From contig JBMNJV010000001.1 of the NCBI GenBank assembly GCA_050951845.1, positions 868,001 to 932,000 on the forward strand: 64,000 bases of DNA, given 5' to 3'. This document shows positions 1 to 7,258 of this stretch, in pieces. The DNA is from UBA5436 sp050951845. GTDB taxonomy: Bacteria > Bacillota > Clostridia > Saccharofermentanales > DTU023. Each line of letters starts with the position of its first letter. The first letter of the stretch is position 1. The position numbers and the translations under genes are program-made. The notes beneath the pieces were generated by a model, which saw only the letters and a list, made by a program, of their open reading frames with translations, was not told where the DNA came from and searched no databases.

Positions 1-1
1 C

Positions 2-271
2 GTTGCGCCGCTTAATGTTTTAGCAGAGTATTGTCTTCCCTTTGTCAAACCGGACGGTTATTTTATTGCGATGAAAGGCCAGGCCGCTCCGGAAATCGAA
101 CAAGCTGAAAAAGCAATTAATCTTTTGGGCGGTGATATTGCCGATGTTTGGCAATTGACATTGCCGATCAGCGGTGCTGAACGCAGCCTGATTTTAATTC
201 AAAAAATTGCTGCAACACCGAATCGCTTTCCGCGTAAAGCAGGGACACCGAAATCTGATCCTTTAATATAA
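2..271 (+). CDS. rsmG: 16S rRNA (guanine-N7) methyltransferase RsmG, C-terminal part
   Basis: The frame is open from the window edge to a TAA at 269-271, so only the last ~89 codons are present. The product would be the SAM-dependent methyltransferase that modifies G527 of 16S rRNA. The visible C-terminus has the family pattern: a strand and loop reading CLPFVKPDGYFIAMKG, then a Glu-rich helix, then the hallmark end with conserved Arg and Pro-Arg (FPRKAGTPKSDPL). RsmG normally ends with just this Gly-x-Pro-x-x-x-Pro-Leu motif, so the gene is intact at its 3' end. In Bacillota it usually follows mnmE and mnmG, which would lie outside the window. The final codons sit inside the first unit of a 25-bp tandem repeat. 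An internal ATG at 71 is in frame but is not the start. Confidence 0.9.
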   Translation, partial: VAPLNVLAEYCLPFVKPDGYFIAMKGQAAPEIEQAEKAINLLGGDIADVWQLTLPISGAERSLILIQKIAATPNRFPRKAGTPKSDPLI

Positions 272-336
272 ATTCTAATCTGATCCTTTAATATAAACTC
301 TAATCTGATCCTTTCTGATCCTTTAATATAAATTCT
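252..336. repeat. 25-bp tandem repeat starting inside the rsmG stop region
   Basis: Three and a fraction copies of a unit beginning AATCTGATCCTTTAATATAA: 252-276, 277-301 (one base change), a truncated 302-314, then 315-336. The first copy encodes the last residues of RsmG and its stop codon, so the array looks like duplication of the gene's 3' tip. Confidence 0.85.
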
Positions 337-597
337 TTAATAAATAAATATATTGTGATTTGAATCACTGCATAACTATTTTATATTTCGTAAACTGAAT
401 TTGAATCTAAACGAAAACGAATTAGAGTAAGAATTATTTATCAATAATTATAAATCAAATCGTTATGACTTAGAACCCGGCGACTTAGAATAATTATTAT
501 CAAAACAGAATATTTTTCGTACTGGTAATCTCCCCCGATTATCTCAACGTCAGAAAACCGTAGAATTTGATTCTGCGGTTTTCGCATTTTAGTAACA
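337..597. other. AT-rich intergenic stretch, no gene seen
   Basis: No credible coding frame. It holds a small palindrome, AATTAT-ttatca-ATAATT, near 433-450 and the hairpin annotated at 554-590. A minus-strand open frame across 441-641 has no ribosome site or recognisable motif and I treat it as chance. Confidence 0.6.
554..590 (+). terminator. Rho-independent-like hairpin downstream of rsmG
   Basis: A 13-bp stem (554-566 with 570-582, one G-T pair) closes a 3-nt loop and is followed by CGCATTTT. The U-tract is short, so this is a modest terminator candidate for the operon that ends with rsmG. Confidence 0.5.
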
Positions 598-737
598 TGG
601 GGAGCGACTATCCGCAGCGCCGGAGTTTTTGACAGGAACACCTTTCGGTAAATGGTTTAGTGTCAAAAATGACGGTCATGGGGAGCGACTATTGAGCTGC
701 CCCCCAAAACCCGGACTCAAAGAAAGGGTTTTTAATA

Positions 738-1319
738 ATGAGCAGAAAAAACAAATCGTATAAGTTTGAACTTAAATTGAAGGTAGTGTTAGCGTATCTA
801 AATGGTGAAGGAAGTCATGAGTCATTGGCGAAAAAATATGGAATAGCAACGGAAGCTTCTATAAGAAAATGGGTTTATGACTATCGTCAATATGGAGCAG
901 ATGGCCTTAGAAAAGTAATGAAAAAAAACTCATATAGTGGAGAATATAAGCTATCTGTACTACAATACAGAAAATTACACGAATTAACCTATAAAGAGAC
1001 GGCCCGCCATTTTAAAATTAAGAATTTTGGTATGATCAAGAATTGGCAGAATCGGTATGACAAAGAAGGCATGGCCGGTCTGCAAAGTAAAAAGAGAAAA
1101 CAAACCAAGGAAGATATGTTAGATAAAAAAACAACCAACCAATCGGATCAAGTAAAGGATGCAATAGTGGAAGAACCATTAAGTGATTCAGAGCGTCAAG
1201 AACTGAAACGATTAAGAAAAGAAAATGAATTTCTAAAAGTGAGTTTGGCCTATGAAAAAAAGTTGCAAGCCTTAATTCACGAAGAAAATTTAGAAGCAAA
1301 GAAAAAACGAAACTGGTAA
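738..1319 (+). CDS. IS150-like transposase subunit OrfA
   Basis: This is the 193-residue DNA-binding subunit of an IS3-family transposase. It has two helix-turn-helix units in tandem (residues ~5-50 and ~70-110, each ending in a W-x-x-x-Y-type helix), as in the IS150 group. A Lys/Glu-rich coiled coil follows (residues ~145-190) and probably pairs OrfA with OrfB or OrfAB. The stop overlaps the OrfB start (TAATG at 1317-1321). An A6 tract at 1302-1307, just before the stop, offers a site for -1 slippage, and the -1 frame is open into orfB. A fusion OrfAB transposase, as in other IS3 elements, is therefore likely. Confidence 0.9.
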   Translation: MSRKNKSYKFELKLKVVLAYLNGEGSHESLAKKYGIATEASIRKWVYDYRQYGADGLRKVMKKNSYSGEYKLSVLQYRKLHELTYKETARHFKIKNFGMIKNWQNRYDKEGMAGLQSKKRKQTKEDMLDKKTTNQSDQVKDAIVEEPLSDSERQELKRLRKENEFLKVSLAYEKKLQALIHEENLEAKKKRNW

Positions 1320-2173
1320 TGGAATTAAGGCAAGAAAATCCAGAAATGCAGTTATCCAGCTTATTAGAAATAGCCGATTTACCTAAAAGCTCATTCTATG
1401 AATGGACCCATAAATGGAATACATCGGAAAGCAAAGATGCTGAAATGATCACGGCTATCCGCAATATAATTGAGGAAGCCAAGGATACCTATGGGTATCG
1501 CAGGGTGACGATAGCTTTGAAAAAACGAGGATGTGTTGTGAACCATAAACGTGTATTACGAATCATGAAAGAAAACAACCTGCTATGTCAAACGTATGGA
1601 AAAAAGAATCGAAAATACAGCTCCTATAAAGGCAAGGTAGGCAAGATAGCTGACAATAAATTAAAACGAGATTTCAAGGCAGATTCTATGTACGAAAAAT
1701 GGGTTACTGATGTCACAGAGTTTAAACTTCCGGGAATAGAACAGAAATTATTCCTATCACCCATCATGGATTTATACAACAGAGAAATCGTCTCTTTCAG
1801 TCTTTCTACAAGTCCATCGGTTAAGTTTACGAAAAAAGCCCTGCAAGAAGCTATTAAGAAGCTACCGGCTCAACATGATTTAACTATACATTCGGATCAA
1901 GGTTTTCAATATCAGCATAAAGCATGGACAGACTGTTTAGAACAAAATCAAATTGAACAAAGTATGTCAAGAAAAGGAAACTGTATCGATAACTCTCCTA
2001 TGGAAAACTTTTTCGGTTTGTTAAAGCAAGAAATGTTCTACGGAGTTACGTTCCAATCTATCACAGAGTTAAAACGAGCTATTCAAAGTTATATAAATTG
2101 GTATAATCATAAACGAATTAAAGTTAATTTAAACGGTATGTCACCTGTCGAATACAGAAAACATGCCGCATAA
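1319..2173 (+). CDS. IS150-like transposase catalytic subunit OrfB (rve integrase core)
   Basis: This 284-residue protein carries the DDE integrase fold that cuts and joins the IS ends. An HTH_21-type segment (residues ~45-105, with DTYGYRRV) is followed by the catalytic core. The first Asp is in WVTDVTEF, the second in HSDQGFQYQ and the Glu in SPMENFFG, and the typical end YINWYNHKRI is present. Length is normal for the family. Translation can start by coupling at the TAATG overlap with orfA or arise by -1 frameshift from the A6 tract. All three catalytic residues are present. Confidence 0.93.
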   Translation: MELRQENPEMQLSSLLEIADLPKSSFYEWTHKWNTSESKDAEMITAIRNIIEEAKDTYGYRRVTIALKKRGCVVNHKRVLRIMKENNLLCQTYGKKNRKYSSYKGKVGKIADNKLKRDFKADSMYEKWVTDVTEFKLPGIEQKLFLSPIMDLYNREIVSFSLSTSPSVKFTKKALQEAIKKLPAQHDLTIHSDQGFQYQHKAWTDCLEQNQIEQSMSRKGNCIDNSPMENFFGLLKQEMFYGVTFQSITELKRAIQSYINWYNHKRIKVNLNGMSPVEYRKHAA

Positions 2174-2443
2174 ATAAAAACATTGAGTCCGGGTTTTTGG
2201 GTGCAGCTCACTATCCGCAGAACCGGAGATTTTGGCAGGAACACCTTTCGATAAATAGTTTTGTGTCAATAATGACGGTCGTGGGGAGCGACTATCCGCA
2301 GCGCCGGAGATTTTGGCAGGAACACCTTTCGATAAATAGTTTTGTGTCAATAATGACGGTCGTGGGGAGCGACTATCCGCAGCGCCGGAGATTTTGGCAG
2401 GAACACCTTTCGATAAATGGTTTAGTGTCAAAAATGACGGCTC

Positions 2444-2986
2444 TGTGAATCGAAATCGGTGAGGCATCCACAGAAACGTAATTTTTGACACATCATGCCG
2501 GTTAATGGACGATTCTATGCCGGAAAAGTCAGCGCGATAAATCGGAAACCCATCGGAATCCCACAGGACTGTATTTTTTGGCACGTCAGACCGGTTCCCA
2601 AATGAGTCTGTGTCAAATAAAACGGCTCATATAAATCAGAACGTCCGGATTCCGCAAACCTCGTAATTCTGAGTAATTTAGTAATAATTATCAATGCACA
2701 AACGAAGCAGATTAGGTTGTTTTAAGATAAATTTTTACACGTTTAATGCTAAGAACACGAAAAAATAAAAAAGTTTTTTTGGTCAACAATATGTATAATA
2801 TAATATATATAATTTTTTGCTTATAGTTTTGTTATAGTTGAATAATTCTTCTTCAAATCGGAAAATCTATTCGAAGAATCCATTAAGCAAGCAGATAACA
2901 GGAGACCAGCTATTAAAAGTCAAGTGAAAATTAGGCAAAAATAAATAGCAGGTTGACAGTCTGAAGAACAGACAAAATTGTACTTT
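2444..2986. other. Intergenic stretch with degenerate repeat relics and AT-rich DNA
   Basis: From 2444 to about 2640 there are blurred echoes of the 81-bp unit (TTTTTGACACATCATGCCGG near 2483 and TTTTTTGGCACGTCAGACCG near 2573). After 2700 the DNA becomes strongly AT-rich, with several TATAAT-like strings near 2793-2812 and an inverted repeat ATTCTTC/GAAGAAT at 2845-2851 and 2873-2879. TTGACA strings lie at 2953-2958 and 2985-2990. This may be the original promoter area of gyrA, now separated from it by the IS110 element. No gene is supported. Confidence 0.55.
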
Positions 2987-3078
2987 GACAACAGAATATT
3001 GAACAAAAAGAGTATGCGAACAAGCCCCTGAAGGAAGATGGGCGAAAAATCAGCAGCAAAGAATTTCTAAAAAAGACG

Positions 3079-4266
3079 TTATTCTATGGTGTCCCAGCGT
3101 ATCTCGTACGGCTTATTCGTCTTAAGAACAGCGTGGATGGTGTAAAGTAACTTCCTGGCAACTGCCCCGATCGCTGTCCCATGTGCTTTACCTTCCCGTC
3201 GTTTTTTCTCGTAGAAGGCCTTAAAGACAGGATCTGACCGTGAAGCAACAACGGCTGACATCCAAACTGCCCGTCTGAGATAGGGTGATCCTTTTTTAGA
3301 TAAGCGATTATTGGCACCGATAAAGTTACCTGACTGGTATGCTGTGGGATCAATACCGGCAAAAGCAACCAACTTTTTAGGATTAGAGAAACGGTTAATA
3401 TCGCCGATTTCACCAAGAATGATAGCCCCGGTAGCGGGTCCTACACCCGGGATGGTAAGGATCACGGAATTCAGCTTTTTTAGTTGTTTTTCAATCTTTT
3501 TCTCGATTTCTTTGATTTGTTTCTCTGTAAACTCAATTTCCTCAATGAGGATTTTGATTTGGAAAGCAAAGGCATCGGAGCAAAGAGTTACTCCTACAGA
3601 ACGAGCGGCAAGCGATTTAATTTCTCTAGCTTTAGCTGTGCTATGATGACCTCTACTTGCTTTTCTGAGCAAGGTAGCAAGGGATTTCGTATTGACATCG
3701 ATGACCTGTTCCGGTGTCCCATATGTTTTGAGAAACGCTTTTGAACTCTCACCAAAGACATTGGAAAAGAGCTGATCATATTCCGGGAAGACCTGATCCA
3801 AGACGGTAATGACTTGGCGTTTATAGTCAGCACAAGAATCTTTGAGAGATTCACGGAAACGAGCAAGATTACGCAGAACGAGAATATCTTCGTCAGCTAA
3901 CTTAGTTTCCGTAAAATTTCCGAAGCGAATGACTTCTGCCACAAGAAAGCAGTCAACAGAATCCGTTTTTTGTTGACGGATATGGAAGTTTCTCAAGCTG
4001 TCTGATTGAATAGGGTTGATGACGTGTAGTGTGAACCCTTGAGCAGACAAAAATGAGTACAGGGCTATCCAGTAATGTCCGGTAGCTTCCATACCAATAG
4101 AAAAGGATTCTTCTTCTGGAAGTCGGTTTTCAATAAAACTGATGAGCGATTGAAAACCTTCCTCTGTATTAGCAAACCGTAGGGATTTACCGACATGGTT
4201 TCCGTTATCTTTGATGAAACCTGCTTCGTGATGGTTCTTTCCAATGTCAATACCAAGATAGTACAT
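3079..4266 (-). CDS. IS110-family transposase (DEDD recombinase)
   Basis: This 395-residue protein has an N-terminal RuvC-like DEDD domain. Asp7 lies in YLGIDIGK, Glu60 in IGMEATGHYW, and Asp102 and Asp105 in KTDSVDC. The C-terminal Tnp_20 domain has the helix-hairpin-helix-like IPGVGPATGA and the nucleophile-serine region AGIDPTAYQSG, followed by SKKGSPYLRR. Length is typical. In this family the enzyme works with a structured bridge RNA that pairs with target and donor DNA. Both halves of the active site look intact. A weak GAGGTGA-like ribosome site lies 3-10 bases before the ATG. The gene points away from gyrA. Confidence 0.95.
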   Translation of the reverse strand: MYYLGIDIGKNHHEAGFIKDNGNHVGKSLRFANTEEGFQSLISFIENRLPEEESFSIGMEATGHYWIALYSFLSAQGFTLHVINPIQSDSLRNFHIRQQKTDSVDCFLVAEVIRFGNFTETKLADEDILVLRNLARFRESLKDSCADYKRQVITVLDQVFPEYDQLFSNVFGESSKAFLKTYGTPEQVIDVNTKSLATLLRKASRGHHSTAKAREIKSLAARSVGVTLCSDAFAFQIKILIEEIEFTEKQIKEIEKKIEKQLKKLNSVILTIPGVGPATGAIILGEIGDINRFSNPKKLVAFAGIDPTAYQSGNFIGANNRLSKKGSPYLRRAVWMSAVVASRSDPVFKAFYEKKRREGKAHGTAIGAVARKLLYTIHAVLKTNKPYEIRWDTIE

Positions 4267-4478
4267 GAGTCACCTCGTTAAAAATATATTTGTAGGTGAA
4301 TTCCTCACGCATCCTGCGGCTCACAACCTCCTTGGACAGACGGAGTAGACCTTAGTCTCAACATCCAGCTCATTCGTGAACTGCCACAAGAGGTGAGGCA
4401 CCACTCTCCTGTACGAGGAATAACCTCAAGGAATGAAACGGCGACACTCACACTACATGTTGACATTATCGCAGATTG
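4267..4478 (-). ncRNA. Candidate IS110 bridge RNA region (transposase 5' leader)
   Basis: About 212 bp between the right IS end and the transposase start have no coding frame and are unlike the AT-rich host intergenic DNA. They are rich in short self-complementary arms (for example GAGG-AATAA-CCTC at 4418-4430 and CAG/CTG arms around 4367-4384). In the IS110 subgroup the bridge RNA is encoded here, upstream of the recombinase. The position, length and structure fit; I have not folded it or identified the target- and donor-binding loops. Confidence 0.5.
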
Positions 4479-4537
4479 TTTTTGTTCAATAAACTGTTAA
4501 CAAGTGCAATAACATTATTCTAGGAGGAATCAGCTTC

Positions 4538-7216
4538 ATGGCTGAAGATAATAAGATAAACGAACAGATTGATAATCGTACTTTACAAGAACAACGCGAA
4601 GCAGAAGTCGATGCAGCTTTCCGAAATCCGAACAATTTAATTATTCCGGGAGATCTCGAACAGGAAATGAAGAGTGCATTCATTGATTATGCAATGAGTG
4701 TTATTACTGACAGAGCAATTCCCGACGCACGCGACGGTTTAAAACCGGTTCATCGCAGAATTTTATATTCAATGTATACTCAGGGTTTTACCCATGATAA
4801 ACCTTTTCGCAAGTGCGCCACTACGGTCGGTGATGTTTTAGGAAGATTTCATCCGCACGGTGATGCCGCTGTATATGATAGTTTGGTCCGCATGGCTCAG
4901 TCTTTCTCAATGCGTCATATATTGGTTGACGGGCATGGCAACTTCGGTTCGCGCGATGGAGATCCGCCTGCAGCATATCGTTATACTGAAGCTCGTCTGA
5001 CCAGACTTTCCAGTGAAATGATGACTAATATCAACAAAGATACAGTCAATTTCCAACCGAATTTTGATGAGCATGAGATGGAGCCTGAAGTATTACCCGC
5101 TCCATTTCCGAATTTATTGGTTAACGGATCAACCGGTATTGCTGTGGGAATGGCAACTAATATCCCGCCTCATAATATGGGTGAAACAATTGATGCCACA
5201 ATTTATTTGATCAGAAATCCTGAAGCTGACGCGGATGAGCTGATGGAGATTATTCCCGGACCGGATTTCCCGACCGCAGGAATAATAATGGGTACTGCCG
5301 GAATCAGATCTGCTTATCGTACTGGAAGAGGTCGCATTGTAGTCAGAGCGAAAACCGAGATTGAAGAAATGCGCAACGGCCGTTACCGGATCGTAGTCCA
5401 TGAATTACCGTACATGGTAAATAAAGCACGTTTGATTGAACGGATTGCCGATCTGATGAAAGAAAAGCGGATTGACGGTATTTCTGATGTAAGGGATGAG
5501 TCCGATCGCAATCAGGAAGTGCGCATCGTGATTGAACTTAAGCGTGATGCAACGCCGAATGTTGTACTGAATCAGTTATTCCGTTTTACTCAGATGCAGG
5601 ATACTTTCAGTGCGAATATCCTGGCATTGGTCAAAGACGAAGAAAATAATTATGTACCGAGGATACTCAATTTAACTGAAGCATTGCAGCAATTTATTGA
5701 TTTCCGCCGCAGCGTAATTACCAGACGTACTACATTTGATAAAGAAAGAGCCGAGGCCAGAAAGCATATTGTTGAAGGTCTTCAATTAGCGATTGATCAT
5801 ATTGATGAAGTTATCAACATTATTCGCGCTTCAGACAGTGAGGCCCATGCCAAACAAAACTTAGTCGAACGTTTTACTTTGACTGAAAAACAGGCACAGC
5901 ACGTTGTCGATATGCGTTTAGGTCGTTTGTCGGGTTTGGAACGTGACAAATTACAAGCTGAAGCAGATGATCTTAAAGAAAAAATCGCCTACTATACTTT
6001 GGTTCTGACCGATTCAGATCTTTTGGATCAGATTGTAATTGATGAATTGGAAGATACGAAGAAAAGATATGCCAATGAACGCAGAAGCTATATTGATCCG
6101 GCACATAATTTTGAACTGGATATCGAAGATGAATCATTGATCGAAGAAGCTCAGATTGTGATTACGATGACCAATAAAGGCTATATCAAAGGTTCATCGG
6201 TAGAGACTTATTCAGCTCAGCGACGGGGCGGCAGAGGAATTACCGGGGTACAAGCAAGAGATGAAGACTTTGCCGATACGATTATCACGACCAGCACGCA
6301 TGATATTCTGTTGTTTTTCACCAATAAAGGCAATGTCTATCATATGAAGGGTTATCAGGTTCCCGAAGCGGGACGCCATGCCAGAGGAACTGCAATCGTC
6401 AATTTGTTGCGGCTGGATCAGGATGAAAAGGTTTCCGGCTTGATTCCGATTGAAACTTTCGATCAGGATGTTTATTTGTTGATGTCAACGAAAAAGGGCT
6501 TGATCAAGAAAACAGAATTGCGGGATTATCGTAATATCCACCGTGGTGGTCTGATAGCGATTAATTTGCGGGAAAACGATGAACTGGTTGATGTAAAGCT
6601 TGTTGCGGATAAAGATGATGTTGTTTTAGCGACGAGTCAAGGTAAAGCGATTCGATTCAAACAAAGCGATGTGCGTGCGACAGCTCGCAATACGATGGGT
6701 GTCAAAGGCATTACTTTGTCGAAAAAAGATTTTGTGATCGGCATGGTTACGACTGAAGCGAACGGCAATTTACTGATTGTTACCGAAAACGGCTTCGGTA
6801 AAGCGACTGATTTGAATGAATATCGTGTACAGAATCGTGGCGGTAAAGGAATTATTACCTATAAGATTACCAAACGTACCGGTAAAGCGGTCAAAATTGC
6901 TTTGATTGAACAAGATGATAATTGTGATTTACTCTTGATCAATGACCAGGGAATCGTGATCAGGATAGCGACTTCAGAAATTCCGCTGTTGTCACGTAAT
7001 ACCCAAGGAGTCACTTTAATGCGTTCGAAAAAAGGCGAGGGTAAAGTTGTTGACCTGGCGCTTGTTTATCCGGAAGATGATGAAGATACGGAATTTGAAT
7101 CTGAAGATGAAAATAACGAACTTGAAATTCCTGAAGAAAATCAGGATATTGCTGATACAGATGAAGAAGATGCTGCAGATTTCGCGGAAAAGAATGAAGC
7201 TGATATTTCGGAATAG
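4538..7216 (+). CDS. gyrA: DNA gyrase subunit A
   Basis: GyrA is the breakage-reunion subunit of gyrase, which adds negative supercoils as an A2B2 complex with GyrB. The 892 residues show the winged-helix domain with catalytic Tyr149 (AAYRYTEARL), the quinolone region GRFHPHGDAAVYDSLVRMAQ at 102-121, the coiled-coil tower and a six-bladed C-terminal domain. That domain carries the GyrA-box QRRGGRG, which separates it from ParC. The tail (last ~45 residues) is very acidic. The start follows TAGGAGG at 4521-4527 by a good distance. The residue equivalent to E. coli Ser83 is Ala110, with Asp114 at the Asp87 position. The IS110 element ends about 36 bp upstream, so a promoter may come from the IS end; TTGACA at 4460-4465 is inside it. 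Confidence 0.98.
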   Translation: MAEDNKINEQIDNRTLQEQREAEVDAAFRNPNNLIIPGDLEQEMKSAFIDYAMSVITDRAIPDARDGLKPVHRRILYSMYTQGFTHDKPFRKCATTVGDVLGRFHPHGDAAVYDSLVRMAQSFSMRHILVDGHGNFGSRDGDPPAAYRYTEARLTRLSSEMMTNINKDTVNFQPNFDEHEMEPEVLPAPFPNLLVNGSTGIAVGMATNIPPHNMGETIDATIYLIRNPEADADELMEIIPGPDFPTAGIIMGTAGIRSAYRTGRGRIVVRAKTEIEEMRNGRYRIVVHELPYMVNKARLIERIADLMKEKRIDGISDVRDESDRNQEVRIVIELKRDATPNVVLNQLFRFTQMQDTFSANILALVKDEENNYVPRILNLTEALQQFIDFRRSVITRRTTFDKERAEARKHIVEGLQLAIDHIDEVINIIRASDSEAHAKQNLVERFTLTEKQAQHVVDMRLGRLSGLERDKLQAEADDLKEKIAYYTLVLTDSDLLDQIVIDELEDTKKRYANERRSYIDPAHNFELDIEDESLIEEAQIVITMTNKGYIKGSSVETYSAQRRGGRGITGVQARDEDFADTIITTSTHDILLFFTNKGNVYHMKGYQVPEAGRHARGTAIVNLLRLDQDEKVSGLIPIETFDQDVYLLMSTKKGLIKKTELRDYRNIHRGGLIAINLRENDELVDVKLVADKDDVVLATSQGKAIRFKQSDVRATARNTMGVKGITLSKKDFVIGMVTTEANGNLLIVTENGFGKATDLNEYRVQNRGGKGIITYKITKRTGKAVKIALIEQDDNCDLLLINDQGIVIRIATSEIPLLSRNTQGVTLMRSKKGEGKVVDLALVYPEDDEDTEFESEDENNELEIPEENQDIADTDEEDAADFAEKNEADISE

Positions 7217-7258
7217 AATTCAGAAAAAGATGATGAGATAAATTAAAGGAGATTTTTA

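Larger units (their letters stand above)
693..2210 (+). mobile_element. IS3-family (IS150-group) insertion sequence, complete
   Basis: The element is 1518 bp. The left end (693-720) and right end (2183-2210) are 28-bp inverted repeats beginning TGAGCTG and differing at two positions. CTAT is present on both sides (689-692 and 2211-2214), a 4-bp target duplication. Removing the element and one CTAT restores the 81-bp repeat unit exactly. It encodes orfA and orfB with intact catalytic residues, so it may be active. Confidence 0.93.
598..2443. repeat. 81-bp tandem repeat array interrupted by an IS
   Basis: Units begin TGGGGAGCGACTATCCGCAG and recur every 81 bp: 598-678, a second copy split into 679-692 and 2215-2281, then 2282-2362 and 2363-2443. 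The two intact right-hand copies are nearly identical; the outer copies carry a few changes. The IS150-like element lies inside copy two. There are no unique spacers, so this is not CRISPR. The period is a multiple of three, which makes chance open frames with a 27-residue repeat on both strands; I do not regard these as genes. Confidence 0.85.
2987..4501 (-). mobile_element. IS110-family insertion sequence next to gyrA
   Basis: The element carries one DEDD transposase on the minus strand. Perfect 13-bp inverted repeats TATTGAACAAAAA lie at 2997-3009 and, reversed, at 4479-4491. The match extends outward to 23 bp with four mismatches (2987-3009 and 4479-4501). I take these as approximate borders; exact ends are uncertain because this family leaves little or no target duplication. 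The non-coding part is 3' short (~70 bp) and 5' long (~212 bp), placing the structured RNA upstream of the transposase, as in the IS110 subgroup. Confidence 0.75.

Noticed and set aside
441..641. Small minus-strand gene in the rsmG-IS gap
   Set aside because: It runs through a hairpin and into the 81-bp repeat, with no motif or ribosome site.
598..2443. CRISPR array
   Set aside because: The 81-bp units are contiguous with no unique spacers, and no cas genes are present.
2141..2584. Minus-strand open frame with a 27-residue repeat
   Set aside because: It is a product of the 81-bp repeat (a multiple of three) and overlaps the IS end; there is no ribosome site and a plus-strand frame has the same property.
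4538..7216. Topoisomerase IV subunit ParC instead of gyrase
   Set aside because: The C-terminal GyrA-box QRRGGRG is present, which marks GyrA.
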